64,000 nucleotides of DNA from Candidatus Babeliales bacterium (GCA_040879965.1 JBBDJI010000011.1:1-64000), one strand, 5' to 3'. Positions 27,962 to 37,545 are shown, counted from the first letter of the stretch. Numbers and translations are program-made. Notes: a model not told the origin generated them from the letters alone.

Positions 27962-30141
27962 GTTAAATCAGTTGTTAAAAATTCTTGCAAAAATGTTTTA
28001 CGAATAACTGTTTTATTATTTTTAATTGCCATCGCTAGTGCTTTTGTTTGTCCTATAAAAATACATAATTTTTTTGCTCGCGTAATAGCCGTATATATTA
28101 AATTTCTTTGTAATAACATAAAATGTTGCATAAAAATAGGAACAATTACGACATCATATTCCGAGCCTTGGCTTTTATGAATTGATATTGCATAAGCATG
28201 AACGAGTTCATTTAATTCATCAAAAGCATATTCAACTAAACGTTCATCAAAATTAACTTGTAACGTCCGTTCTTCTGGATCAATTGACTCAATAAAGCCT
28301 ATATCACCATTAAATACTGATTTATCATAGTTATTACGAATTTGCATTACGCGATCTTTTGGTTTAAATAAATTACCCGCATACGAAACATGCTGAGGAT
28401 AGTTTTCTGGATTTAAAATGCTTTGCAAATCATGATTTAATTTAAAAGTGCCGACAATTCCACGATTCATAGGAACTAATACAATGCTATCGTTATGATT
28501 TTTTATATTAAAACGAGAATTTAATTGAGAATATATTTTTTTTAAATGATTAAAAACTTCTTCAGGCTGTTCTTCTTTGATATAAATAAAATCTTTTTTG
28601 CAATCAGGCAATTTTGAGGTAGGAAATTCACCATTGTTGATTTTATGCGCATTGATAATAATAAGACTATCTTGTGCTTGTCTAAAAATATGCTGTAATT
28701 TGACTTGTGCTATTTTGTTACTATTAATAAGATCTTTTAATACACTACCTGGACCAACTGAAGGCAGTTGATCAATATCACCAATAAAAATAAGATGAGC
28801 ATTTAATGGCATTGCTTTCAGTACTGCATGAGCCAAAAAAGTATCAATCATTGATGCTTCATCTATAATTAAAAAATCAAGCTTAAGGGCGTTTTGCTCA
28901 TTATGGGTAAAACTCATAGTGCTTACATCAAATTCTAATAATCGATGTAAAGTTGCAGCATATCGTCCAGTACCTTCCATCATTCGCTTTGCAGCACGGC
29001 CAGTGGGAGCAGCTAATTTATAAGTAATTTTATGCTCATCAAGAATCGAAAGAAGCTTTTTAATTAAAGTTGTTTTTCCTGTACCAGGACCGCCCGTAAT
29101 TATACTGACTTTTTGTTGCAAACAAGTAATAATAGCATGTTGCTGTTCTTCATTAAGTGCCACATTATGTTGATCTGACACTCTGAGTGAAGTATAAATT
29201 TTATCAATATCAAATTGATATGGCGTTTTAAATTCACATAAACTAAGTATTTTTTGAGCAAGTGATTTTTCAGAAAAATAAAACGGTGCAAGTGTTATAA
29301 AATGCTGATTATCTTGAGAGATAAGTTTAATTTTTTCAGATTCATATAACTCATGTAAAGCATTTTTTACAATTAAATCATCGCTCTGATTATCAAGTTC
29401 TAATAATTCCTTAACATTATTTTTTAGTTCTGCTAATTGTACATATAAATGACCATTATTAGTTGCCTGGCCAATAGAATAGATAAAACCAGCCTTTACC
29501 CGTTTAATTGAATTTTTTTCAAAACCAAGTTGCTGAGCAACCATATCAGCTGATTTAAAACCAATGCCCCAAATTTCTTCGGCCAATCGATATGGATTTT
29601 CTTTTAAGACGGCAATTGAATTTTGGCCATATTTTTTATAAATTTTTGCGGCAAACGCAGGAGAAATTCCTTTTTCTTGTAGAAATATCATTATGGAAGA
29701 TATTTCTTTTTGATCTTGCCAAGCACGATTGATAAGCTCAATACGTTTAGCACCAATACCAGGAATCTCAGACAATCGTTCGGGATTTTTATCAATGATA
29801 GCAAGAGTATCGGTTCCAAATTTTGCTACTAATTTTTTTGCGTATACTTTTCCTATGCCTTTAATAAGCCCAGAACCGAGATATTTTTGTACACCTAATA
29901 ATGTTGTCGGTAATTGTTGAATACAACCAGTAGCCTGAAATTGTCGACCGAATTTAGCATGGGTAATCCAAGAACCCTTGAGAGTTACTTGTTCACCCGC
30001 TTGTATAGAACCAAAAGAACCAGTAACAACCGTTGACCGTGTATCATTAATTTGTAAAATTAAAACACAGTACCCTGAATCTGGGCTTTTAAATAATAAA
30101 CGATCAACGGTTCCTTGTAATTCTTCTTCTTGTGGATTCAT
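27952..30141 (-). CDS. recD2: RecD2-type ATP-dependent DNA helicase
   Basis: 729 residues, the RecB-independent long form. An OB-like N-terminus (QGTVDRLLFKSPDSGYCVLI) is followed by helix-hairpin-helix segments (LSEIPGIGAKRIELI). The superfamily 1B motor has Walker A GGPGTGKTTLIKKL, Walker B FLIIDEASMIDT, FIGDIDQLPSVGPG and the motif VI region HAYAISIHKSQGSEYDVVIV. It unwinds 5'-3'. It heads a tight minus-strand string with two cell-wall-type genes, whose functional link is unclear. Its start lies 10 bp from the upstream lipoprotein stop. Confidence 0.93.
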   Translation of the reverse strand: MNPQEEELQGTVDRLLFKSPDSGYCVLILQINDTRSTVVTGSFGSIQAGEQVTLKGSWITHAKFGRQFQATGCIQQLPTTLLGVQKYLGSGLIKGIGKVYAKKLVAKFGTDTLAIIDKNPERLSEIPGIGAKRIELINRAWQDQKEISSIMIFLQEKGISPAFAAKIYKKYGQNSIAVLKENPYRLAEEIWGIGFKSADMVAQQLGFEKNSIKRVKAGFIYSIGQATNNGHLYVQLAELKNNVKELLELDNQSDDLIVKNALHELYESEKIKLISQDNQHFITLAPFYFSEKSLAQKILSLCEFKTPYQFDIDKIYTSLRVSDQHNVALNEEQQHAIITCLQQKVSIITGGPGTGKTTLIKKLLSILDEHKITYKLAAPTGRAAKRMMEGTGRYAATLHRLLEFDVSTMSFTHNEQNALKLDFLIIDEASMIDTFLAHAVLKAMPLNAHLIFIGDIDQLPSVGPGSVLKDLINSNKIAQVKLQHIFRQAQDSLIIINAHKINNGEFPTSKLPDCKKDFIYIKEEQPEEVFNHLKKIYSQLNSRFNIKNHNDSIVLVPMNRGIVGTFKLNHDLQSILNPENYPQHVSYAGNLFKPKDRVMQIRNNYDKSVFNGDIGFIESIDPEERTLQVNFDERLVEYAFDELNELVHAYAISIHKSQGSEYDVVIVPIFMQHFMLLQRNLIYTAITRAKKLCIFIGQTKALAMAIKNNKTVIRKTFLQEFLTTDLTCR

Positions 30142-30150
30142 GAGAAATAA

Positions 30151-30807
30151 CTATTTTTTCCTTTGTAGTTCAAGAAATTGTTTCCATGCGCGTGGGCAAC
30201 TTTGAATTAAGTCTGATATAAAACTAATAAGATCAGTGCAAAAATCATTCAAATGAACAAATGTAGTGGTTTCACGATTAAATGTTTCAAATTCATGACC
30301 ATCTTTTTCTTTACCCCATACGAGCAAATAACTATTTTCGCGATTATGCAACGTGGACCATTGTTCCATAAATTTCAAAGTTATGCCCTTAACACCATAG
30401 GCTTGTTTTACAAATGGATCAGCTATTTTAACAAAATCTGCTTTTATTATTTCTAATAAACTATATAACTGTACTCGCACTGCTGTTGTCATATGTGGAT
30501 TGTTTTTTTCAAATTGAGTGAGACTTGCTATGCTATGATATTGTCCTTGAAAAATGTATATACCCGTACGTTCTTTAGTCACTGGATCGAGTGTGCCATG
30601 TAATTGATCTTGTACTTTTTTTCTTATATACATCAAATTTCTTATTTCATGCCCATTAATACCCAGCCGATTTCCATCAATACCATCGGGTACTTTTATA
30701 GGCCTTTCTGCCTGTACATCCCCAGACGGCATATTGCAGGATATTGTCGAGCTGGCAAATGATAAGCCAGTAAGTAATATCAATACTTGTTTATTTGTGG
30801 AATTCAT
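30151..30807 (-). CDS. Predicted secreted lipoprotein of unknown function
   Basis: 218 residues from ATG 30807, which lies 7 bases after GGAG; the ATG at 30813 is too close to that site. The N-terminus has a hydrophobic core ending in STISC, a lipobox-like site. The body is helical with no known domain (MYIRKKVQDQLHG; VRVQLYSLLEIIKADFVKI). The arrangement loosely resembles the 188-residue secreted protein at 20990 (a helical half, then WSTLHNRENSYLLVWGKEK). It sits between a barrel gene and recD2 in the same run. Confidence 0.6.
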   Translation of the reverse strand: MNSTNKQVLILLTGLSFASSTISCNMPSGDVQAERPIKVPDGIDGNRLGINGHEIRNLMYIRKKVQDQLHGTLDPVTKERTGIYIFQGQYHSIASLTQFEKNNPHMTTAVRVQLYSLLEIIKADFVKIADPFVKQAYGVKGITLKFMEQWSTLHNRENSYLLVWGKEKDGHEFETFNRETTTFVHLNDFCTDLISFISDLIQSCPRAWKQFLELQRKK

Positions 30808-30832
30808 AAGCATTCTCCTTTATTTTTTTTAA

Positions 30833-32437
30833 TTAGAGTAACATCTCAAATCGTATAGCAAGATTGAAATCTTTTCCAATGCCAGAACGTAAAAAAGTTC
30901 GGTCACCATATAAAGAAAGTGACCAGTCGCAGCATTTTCCATGTCTATAATAAGTGATTGAGCCAAAAGCTTTACTTTGAAATGCACCAGGCTTAATTGC
31001 AAGATTTTTTCTAAGCTGACTAAGTTCTGCAGGTGGTGCAAAAATTTTGCCAAAACTTTCTTGCTGTTGCCACCAAATATCATTACCAAGCATAATTTGG
31101 AAATATTTAGCCATAGTACCTGTTAAAGCCGTAGATAATTTAAAAAGAAATCCTGGGAATACCACAGTAGTGAAACCCATGGGGAAAAAAGTTTCAGTTA
31201 ACTGCCGTTCGATAAATGCTAAATCTTCTTCGCAATTATTAGGGTCTGGATTTTCGAGTCGTGCAAAATCGGCGGGGTTTTTTCGTTTTATATAATAGCG
31301 TTCTTCTAAGGCCGGAAATAAGTATTCTAAATTGGCACGAGTTTTAAAATGAAATTTAGGAGTGACGCACAAATCATAATAAGTAAAAAGGCCGAGTCCA
31401 ATATGGCCATTATTACCAAGACCTGTTTCTAAAAGAATGCGCGAAAGTCTATCTAGTGCACCAACTAAAAATTCGCCGCCTTGTGTTTCTGCTTGCGGTA
31501 TATCTTCGCCCACTAAATCAAGCAAACCCATTAAATCAAGTTTTGGAATACGCATATTTTTAGGAAAATGATTACCATACAGGCCTTTTTTGATCGAACA
31601 AGCAGTAGGAATAGTAGACTCAAGTCCATAAATAAATTGTAATCGTGGATTATCAATTGCAATATGTCCAATATTAATTCGGGTATCACCAAAACCTAAG
31701 CGATCAGCAATTAAATGTTCTCGTGCAAAGCGATGTACTTCTTCTTTGTCATCAGTTCCTGGATCTTGATCATTAAAAATTGGTTCAGCTTGAATTTCTC
31801 TCACTTCAGCATCGTTAAGAAAAAAGTTTCTTATTAAATATTCTAATGGCAATCTAAATTCTAAATAAAAATTATTTTTTCTGCGTTGTGCACCAAACAT
31901 AACTCCAGCACGCCGTTCTTGTAATTTAAGATCTTCAAAAAGAGATAAAACACGAGGTATATTAATATCTAAACCAAATTCTTCTAGATCAGGAATTAAA
32001 TTTGCAATACCAAAGTTAAGATATGATGAAATACCGGTACCATCTTTAGTAAAATTACATTTAGAAGTTTGGTTATAATATGCATATGTAGAGAATTGCC
32101 ATGTTTTGCAAAACCAAGATGGGGGTAAACAAGAAAAAAAATAACCTATAGGATAATCAAGTAACGATCGTTGATTGATAGGATGAGTAAATTTATAAAT
32201 ATCTTGCATCAGCAAGTCTTGCAACGGTAAAATGCCATCAGGATCAAGGCTGCAAGATCGTGTAAAAGCTTTTACAGTACGTTCAGGAGTATATTTTTCT
32301 TTATCATAATCGGGAAACGTAATATCTTCTTCCATGTTATCTAAAATTGAATCAAAACCGGATGTCAAATCATCATTACTTTGTAAGGTAGAGACAAAAA
32401 AGAGAAAAAGATACAACTTTTTTTTATTTATTTTCAT
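30833..32437 (-). CDS. Predicted outer-membrane beta-barrel protein
   Basis: 534 residues with signal sequence MKINKKKLYLFLFFVSTLQS. Long series of short aromatic/glycine strands (WQFSTYAYYNQTSKCNF; GHIGLGLFTYYDLCV; GSITYYRHGKCCDWSLSLYG) and a hydrophobic C-terminal strand (LAIRFEMLL) fit a large barrel. Size and style match the protein at 61384, and both look like a clade-specific porin family. Paired cysteines (for example KCCDW) suggest disulfides. Function is unknown. Confidence 0.6.
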   Translation of the reverse strand: MKINKKKLYLFLFFVSTLQSNDDLTSGFDSILDNMEEDITFPDYDKEKYTPERTVKAFTRSCSLDPDGILPLQDLLMQDIYKFTHPINQRSLLDYPIGYFFSCLPPSWFCKTWQFSTYAYYNQTSKCNFTKDGTGISSYLNFGIANLIPDLEEFGLDINIPRVLSLFEDLKLQERRAGVMFGAQRRKNNFYLEFRLPLEYLIRNFFLNDAEVREIQAEPIFNDQDPGTDDKEEVHRFAREHLIADRLGFGDTRINIGHIAIDNPRLQFIYGLESTIPTACSIKKGLYGNHFPKNMRIPKLDLMGLLDLVGEDIPQAETQGGEFLVGALDRLSRILLETGLGNNGHIGLGLFTYYDLCVTPKFHFKTRANLEYLFPALEERYYIKRKNPADFARLENPDPNNCEEDLAFIERQLTETFFPMGFTTVVFPGFLFKLSTALTGTMAKYFQIMLGNDIWWQQQESFGKIFAPPAELSQLRKNLAIKPGAFQSKAFGSITYYRHGKCCDWSLSLYGDRTFLRSGIGKDFNLAIRFEMLL

Positions 32438-32638
32438 GGTAAAACCTAAAAAAAACTAATGTCTGGAATAAACTTATTGAATAATCGTGAAATTTCTTAA
32501 TTAAAAACCTTAATAAAGTAGCATCTTTTCTCTGTTTTGGCAAAAACAATAATTTAGTAGCTTTTCATTTTGAATGAGTTAATATAAAAAAATAAGTTCT
32601 TTTAATACAAATTCTATTTTTGATGCAAAGGTTTATGC

Positions 32639-33337
32639 ATGTCGAATTCAACAATCAATATATCAATTGAGGGGAACATTGGAGCAGGTAAATCTACAAT
32701 TTTATCAATTATACAAAAATGGCTACCTGTCAATATTGTATTGGAGCCACACGAAAAATGGCAAAATGTTGGAGGGCACAATCTTTTAGAAAAATTTTAT
32801 ACTGATACGCCGCGCTGGGCATATACATTTCAAACCTATGCATTTGTTTCGCGTATCTTGGCCCAACAACAAAATCAACAATTATCTTCGATTAACATTT
32901 TAGAGCGATCAGTATTTTCTGATCGATATTGTTTTGCGAAAAATTGTTATGAGTCTGGTATTATGAGTGCATTAGAGTGGCAATTATATAAAGAATGGTT
33001 TTCTTGGTTAGTAGATGCATATGTGTCACCAATGAAAGGTTTTATTTATTTGCAAGCAGATCCAGCGGTTTGTTATAAAAGATTATTAAAAAGAAATCGA
33101 TCAGAAGAAGTTAATGTTTCTTTGGAATACCTTGAAAAAATTCATGCAAAACATGAAAAATGGTTAATTGGAAAAAATGAGCAATACCGCGACGTACCTG
33201 TTCTTATATTGGAATGTAACAAAGATTTTGAACATGATATCGAAGAGCAAGAAAAACATTTGCAAAGTATTAGTGAATTTTTAAATATTCCAAAAAAAAA
33301 CAATATTAAAAAGAAAATACAAGAAATTGCCTTGTAA
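32639..33337 (+). CDS. Deoxynucleoside kinase
   Basis: 232 residues. The P-loop IEGNIGAGKSTIL starts the protein, followed by VLEPHEKW, the conserved ILERSVFSDRYCFAKN region with the DR[YF] of the nucleoside site, and the Arg-rich lid KRLLKRNRSEE. This is the dCK/dGK/TK2-type family that phosphorylates deoxynucleosides to salvage DNA precursors, useful for a host-dependent cell. Base specificity is not predictable. AAAGG lies a few bases upstream of the ATG. The ATP synthase genes follow 64 bp later. Confidence 0.9.
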   Translation: MSNSTINISIEGNIGAGKSTILSIIQKWLPVNIVLEPHEKWQNVGGHNLLEKFYTDTPRWAYTFQTYAFVSRILAQQQNQQLSSINILERSVFSDRYCFAKNCYESGIMSALEWQLYKEWFSWLVDAYVSPMKGFIYLQADPAVCYKRLLKRNRSEEVNVSLEYLEKIHAKHEKWLIGKNEQYRDVPVLILECNKDFEHDIEEQEKHLQSISEFLNIPKKNNIKKKIQEIAL

Positions 33338-33401
33338 AATGAGGTAAAATTAGAGTAAACTAGAATAAAATTCTAATAAGTTTCTCTTTGAAAGGATGCC
33401 A

Positions 33402-33647
33402 ATGGATGGTATATTTATCGCAAAAGCTGCAGCGTTTATTGGAGCAGCTTTAACTATGGGGATAGGAAGCATTTCGCCAGCATATGGCCAAGGATTAGTT
33501 GGTGCTAAAGCATGTGAGAATATGGGGAAATATCCAGAAAGTGCGCGTGATATAAGAACAACTATGCTTTTGGCAATGGGTATCATTGAATCGTCAGCCA
33601 TTTATGCGTTATTGATTTCTGGCGCAATTTTATGGTTCGGTAGCTAA
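33402..33647 (+). CDS. atpE: ATP synthase c subunit with sodium-type binding residues
   Basis: 81 residues from the ATG at 33402, spaced 6 bases after AAAGGA; an ATG at 33396 touches that site. Two membrane helices form the rotor ring hairpin. The ion site has Gln in AYGQGLVGAKACE (Q30) and, 33 residues later, Glu-Ser-Ser and Tyr in GIIESSAIYALL (E63, S64, S65, Y68). The Q, E, S, Y set with this spacing is the one known for Na+-binding c subunits such as Ilyobacter tartaricus (Q32, E65, S66, Y70). It starts an atpE-b-b-atpH-atpA cluster; no atpB precedes it. Confidence 0.92.
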   Translation: MDGIFIAKAAAFIGAALTMGIGSISPAYGQGLVGAKACENMGKYPESARDIRTTMLLAMGIIESSAIYALLISGAILWFGS

Positions 33648-33655
33648 GTGATAAT

Positions 33656-34024
33656 ATGATGCTGAATGGTACGTTGTTTATTCAAATATTAAATTTTGTT
33701 TTTGTATATATCCTGGTTGATCGTATTTTACTTAAAAAAGCAGTAAAACTTATTTATCAAGAGCAAGATGAGCAAGCAAATTTAATGACTGATATAGCGC
33801 AAAAGAGAAATGAAGTTTTAGCGCAAGAAAATGAAATGCAAGAACATTGGTATAATCATCAACGTATATTTTCAGAGCATATACCTATGCTTAAAAAAAT
33901 TGTACCATCAGCGCCATCGGCTCTTTCTATTCATAAGCCTATTATGAGCAGGCAAGAGCGAGAACAAAAAATTGAAAAATTAGCGCAATATATGGTCAAT
34001 AAGGTGATACCCTATGCTAAATAA
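33656..34024 (+). CDS. atpF: ATP synthase b-type stator subunit (first of two)
   Basis: 122 residues. One N-terminal membrane segment (LFIQILNFVFVYILVDRILL), then a charged helical stalk (YQEQDEQANLMTDIAQKR), the layout of b or b' subunits. It sits between atpE and a second b-like gene, which it overlaps by 11 bp. Sequence conservation in this family is poor, so the call rests on layout and position. The stalk is short (usual length about 150-170). Confidence 0.7.
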   Translation: MMLNGTLFIQILNFVFVYILVDRILLKKAVKLIYQEQDEQANLMTDIAQKRNEVLAQENEMQEHWYNHQRIFSEHIPMLKKIVPSAPSALSIHKPIMSRQEREQKIEKLAQYMVNKVIPYAK

Positions 34025-34496
34025 TATTATTGCAATTATATTTAGGCTTATTAATTTTAGTATAATTGTTGCGGGCTCGGTTTATCTTTTTCAGAAATAT
34101 ATACTCAGTTCAATTAAAGAACGTATAAAAGAAAAAGAGATTTTTTGGCAAAACTTAAGAATAAATAAAGAATCGCTTATTGATCAAAAAGATAGAATAA
34201 TTACTCAAATAGCAAGTCAAGAAACATATGCCCAATATTTATTAAATAATATTGTAAAATGGCAAAAATATATCCAGCAAAAAGAACTTCAAAAAATTGA
34301 GCAGCAAAAAAATATTAGCATTCATATTGCACAACGTATTGATCAGCAAGAGCAAAATTATAGTTTAGAACTTTTAAAACAAGAATTATTGCCAGACGTT
34401 TTTGATAAAGCTTATGATGAATTAAAAAAAAAATATCAGAGTCCTATAGAGGCACAAGAATATATAGATAAAGTTCTTAATCAAATAGGAAAATAA
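34014..34496 (+). CDS. ATP synthase b-type stator subunit (second of two)
   Basis: 160 residues with one membrane segment (IIAIIFRLINFSIIVAGSVYLF) and a long Gln/Lys/Glu-rich helix (KEKEIFWQNLRINKESLI onward), as in b subunits. Two adjacent b-type genes imply a heterodimeric stator. It starts inside the previous gene and ends 6 bp before atpH. Confidence 0.75.
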   Translation: MLNNIIAIIFRLINFSIIVAGSVYLFQKYILSSIKERIKEKEIFWQNLRINKESLIDQKDRIITQIASQETYAQYLLNNIVKWQKYIQQKELQKIEQQKNISIHIAQRIDQQEQNYSLELLKQELLPDVFDKAYDELKKKYQSPIEAQEYIDKVLNQIGK

Positions 34497-34502
34497 GTCC
34501 TA

Positions 34503-35054
34503 ATGGATGTAGATAACATAAAACTTGCTCGTAAATATGCAGTTGCTTTTTTAAATGTATATGAAGATAAAATCACCATCAAAGATTATTATAAGATTGT
34601 GCAAGTACAACAATTTTTAGCAAAATCATCTGATGTGATTTTCCATTTCAAGCTTCCAGATATGAATGAAGTTAAAAGAAAAGCGATAGATTTAATCTTC
34701 CAAAAATTTGATTTGCCTATTATTTTAAAAAAATTGAGCAATATGCTTATTGAACATGAGCGTTTATTTATGCTTGAAAAGGTTTTTTATTATATTCAGA
34801 AAACGTATAAAGAACGTAATAATTTAATTTTATTTCAAATTCAGACTTCATACGCCTTGAGCTCAGAAGTTCTGAATCAAATAATATCTTTTTTAGAAAA
34901 AAAGACTGGTAATACAATTTTATATGAAACAAATATTAATAGAAAATTAATTGCTGGTATTCGTTTGCAAAGTGAAACATTATTATGGGAAGATTCCATT
35001 GCAAAACGACTACGCCATGCTGAACAATTATTAAACATGCAGGGACTCTCATGA
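34503..35054 (+). CDS. atpH: ATP synthase delta subunit
   Basis: 183 residues. The N-terminal helical bundle begins KLARKYAVAFLNVY, which matches the normal start of delta/OSCP proteins. The C-terminal part (LNQIISFLEKKTGNTI; NRKLIAGIRLQSE) matches the domain that contacts the b stalk. It links the stator to the alpha3beta3 head. Its end overlaps atpA by 4 bp. Confidence 0.85.
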   Translation: MDVDNIKLARKYAVAFLNVYEDKITIKDYYKIVQVQQFLAKSSDVIFHFKLPDMNEVKRKAIDLIFQKFDLPIILKKLSNMLIEHERLFMLEKVFYYIQKTYKERNNLILFQIQTSYALSSEVLNQIISFLEKKTGNTILYETNINRKLIAGIRLQSETLLWEDSIAKRLRHAEQLLNMQGLS

Positions 35055-36565
35055 CATTAAAAAGTTCCGATCTTATATCATTATTTGAAAAAGCACTCGC
35101 TGATATTTCACAAGAAAAACTTGATGAAATTGGTATTGTTATCCAGGTAGGAGATAATATTTGCAAAGTGCATGGGCTAACTGATGCTGTTTTTGGTGAA
35201 TTAGTTATTTTTGAAGGTGGGAATAAAGGGATTATTCTCAATTTAGATGAAGATTTTGTTTCAGTATTTCTTTTAGATATCGCTATTGGAGTAGCTGAAT
35301 TAGAAGTAGTAAAAAGAACAGGGGGCGTATTCAAAGCGCCAGTTGGCATGAAATTGCTTGGCCGTATTATTGATGCAGTTGGCAAACCACTTGATGCGCT
35401 TGGGCCTATCGAGGCTGATGAATTTCGTTCTGTAGAAGCTGAAGCACCTGGTATTATAGAACGCAGCCCAGTAAATGAATCACTGGAAACTGGCATAATG
35501 GTTATTGATGCATTGGTGCCAATTGGTAAAGGACAACGTGAATTACTTATTGGTAATCGTAATACTGGTAAAACTTCAATTGCATTAGAAACAATTTTGC
35601 ATCAAAAAGGAAAAGATGTACTTTGTGTATATGTTTCTATTGGTCAGCGTCAGGCAAGTTTAGCACGTTTTGTAAATACCTTAGAGCAGCATGGAGCATT
35701 AGATTATACGGTTATTGTTAGTGCTGATGCATCCGATTCTGCATTAAAGCAATATCTTGCTCCTTATGTTGGTTGTGTAATAGCAGAGTATTTCCGGGAT
35801 AAAAAACATGATGTGCTTATTGTTTATGATGATTTAACTAACCATGCAATTGCCTATCGAGAAATGTCATTACTTTTAAGACGGGCACCAGGACGTGAAG
35901 CGTATCCAGGAGATGTTTTTTATTTACATTCACGATTACTTGAAAGAGCAGGAAAATTAGCTGATGGTGGCTCGATTACCGCGTTGCCAATTGTGCAAAT
36001 TCAAGGTGATGATATTACCGCTTATATTCCAACAAATTTAATTTCGATTACTGATGGCCAAGTATTTTTAGATTCTCATTTATTTAATCAAGGTATTAGG
36101 CCGGCAGTCAACGTAGAGTTATCAGTTTCTCGTGTTGGTGGCGCAGCGCAAACAAAAGCAATAAAAAAAATGACAAGAGCATTACGATTAGAGTTGGCTC
36201 AATATAATGAATTACTTGATTTTGCTCAATTTGGTACTGAGCTTGATGTGGTTGCTCAGAAAAAGCTTGCGCGGGGAGCCCTTGCTGTTGAGCTTCTGAA
36301 GCAGCCACAATTTAAAGGATATTCTTTTGTTGATCAAGCATTGATGCTTTTTTTATTAAAAGAAAATTTTTTAGATAAGCTTGCTAAAGATCAAGTGAAT
36401 AATTTTGCAGAACAATTTGTAAGCTATGTAAGTGCAGTTTATCCAGATATTTATGAGACAATTTTAACTACTAAAGATATATCTGATGAAGTTCAAAAAA
36501 AACTTACTGAAACTGCAAAAGAATTTAGTAAAATTTTTGTGCCAGAACAAATTAAATTATTATGA
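35051..36565 (+). CDS. atpA: ATP synthase alpha subunit
   Basis: 504 residues, full length. Non-catalytic nucleotide-binding subunit of the F1 head. P-loop GNRNTGKTS near 171, where GDRQTGKT is the common form; then VYVSIGQRQASLARFV, LLLRRAPGREAYPGDVFYLH and the family-typical PTNLISITDGQVFLD and RPAVNVELSVSRVGG. It is coupled by a 4-bp overlap to atpH and by ATGA to a secreted hypothetical downstream. atpG, atpD and atpC, which normally follow, are missing from the window. Confidence 0.96.
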   Translation: MTLKSSDLISLFEKALADISQEKLDEIGIVIQVGDNICKVHGLTDAVFGELVIFEGGNKGIILNLDEDFVSVFLLDIAIGVAELEVVKRTGGVFKAPVGMKLLGRIIDAVGKPLDALGPIEADEFRSVEAEAPGIIERSPVNESLETGIMVIDALVPIGKGQRELLIGNRNTGKTSIALETILHQKGKDVLCVYVSIGQRQASLARFVNTLEQHGALDYTVIVSADASDSALKQYLAPYVGCVIAEYFRDKKHDVLIVYDDLTNHAIAYREMSLLLRRAPGREAYPGDVFYLHSRLLERAGKLADGGSITALPIVQIQGDDITAYIPTNLISITDGQVFLDSHLFNQGIRPAVNVELSVSRVGGAAQTKAIKKMTRALRLELAQYNELLDFAQFGTELDVVAQKKLARGALAVELLKQPQFKGYSFVDQALMLFLLKENFLDKLAKDQVNNFAEQFVSYVSAVYPDIYETILTTKDISDEVQKKLTETAKEFSKIFVPEQIKLL

Positions 36566-37008
36566 AAAAATTTTATTTATCCATTAATTTAATAATTTTT
36601 TTATTTTTTCAAAATATTTGGTCAATGCAAAGCTTAAAAGAGCTCGTTAGTGGGACATTATTAAATTTTACACCAATTTATTTTGCAGAAGATTTAGAAG
36701 ATAATAATAAATCTGAATTTGTTTATAAAGAGCAAAAAGAAATCGAATATGATTTTAATACAAGTTTTTACAAATTAGATTCTGAAGTACAAAATTTTGT
36801 GGAAAATTACCAAAAATGGCCTTCTTTTTTAAGAGATAAAATTAAAATATTTTCAAATGACTACTTAATTGATCCAAGCCTTAATGAATCCTTTCCAGAA
36901 TATTATTATTCATTAAGTGATTGGTTAGCTGCTCATTTAACCGATGATAACAGAAAACATTTTGTGAATGTGCTACAAAAAATTCGTCAAAAAGAAGAAA
37001 TTGAATAA
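36562..37008 (+). CDS. Secreted hypothetical protein coupled to atpA
   Basis: 148 residues with a signal peptide (MKKFYLSINLIIFLFFQNIWS). Its ATG overlaps the atpA stop (ATGA). No known domain. The C-terminal half (FVENYQKWPSFLRDKIKIFS, LSDWLAAHL, HFVNVLQKI) aligns with the next gene, making them paralogues. It holds the place usually taken by atpG but has no gamma-subunit features. Confidence 0.65.
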   Translation: MKKFYLSINLIIFLFFQNIWSMQSLKELVSGTLLNFTPIYFAEDLEDNNKSEFVYKEQKEIEYDFNTSFYKLDSEVQNFVENYQKWPSFLRDKIKIFSNDYLIDPSLNESFPEYYYSLSDWLAAHLTDDNRKHFVNVLQKIRQKEEIE

Positions 37009-37093
37009 TTTTTCAGAGCAGTTGTTTCAATATTAATACCGGACTATTCTAATTATCGAAAATATAAATTTTTAGATTAAAAAGGGAAAAAGT

Positions 37094-37492
37094 ATGAAAA
37101 AAATACTGAGTTTATTTATTTTCATTGTGATGCTGCCTTTATATGGTGGCAAAGATATAATTAAAAAGATTAAATCCGTAAATATTCTGAAATCAGATGC
37201 AAAAAAAGAGGATGCAGAAATTTGGAAAGATCTTTATGATTTAAATTTTCCTTTATTAGATCATGCCTTGCAAGAATTCATTATTGATTTTAAAACTTGG
37301 TCAAAAGAAGATCAAAAAAAGATTAAAATTTTTTCATCCTGCTCAAAAAACAATAAGCCTGTACTAGTAGAGAAAACATTGAATGAGCGCTATGATATTG
37401 AAGACTGGCTATGCCTAAAGATTGGAGATAAACGAGATTCATTTGCCACAGCGATTCATTATATTCAAAAATACTCTACACCTGGAAAATAA
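37094..37492 (+). CDS. Secreted hypothetical protein, paralogue of the preceding gene
   Basis: 132 residues with signal peptide MKKILSLFIFIVMLPLYG. It shares with the gene at 36562 the pattern FIIDFKTWSKEDQKKIKIFS, then IEDWLCLKIG and a closing amphipathic helix (FATAIHYIQKY). No family recognised. Preceded by AAAGGGAAAA. Last gene before the tRNA. Confidence 0.65.
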   Translation: MKKILSLFIFIVMLPLYGGKDIIKKIKSVNILKSDAKKEDAEIWKDLYDLNFPLLDHALQEFIIDFKTWSKEDQKKIKIFSSCSKNNKPVLVEKTLNERYDIEDWLCLKIGDKRDSFATAIHYIQKYSTPGK

Positions 37493-37517
37493 GCCGGATT
37501 GAGAATAACTAAGATTA

Positions 37518-37545
37518 TTGAGATAATTGAATTTTGCCGTATACT
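37518..37545 (+). promoter_or_regulatory. Probable promoter of the tRNA-Arg gene
   Basis: TTGAGA (37518-37523), 16-base spacer, TATACT (37540-37545), about 31 bp before the tRNA. No other gene starts here. Confidence 0.45.

Noticed and set aside
36562-37492. Divergent ATP synthase gamma or epsilon subunits after atpA.
   Set aside because: Both products have signal peptides, lack the long terminal helices of gamma, and are paralogues of each other.
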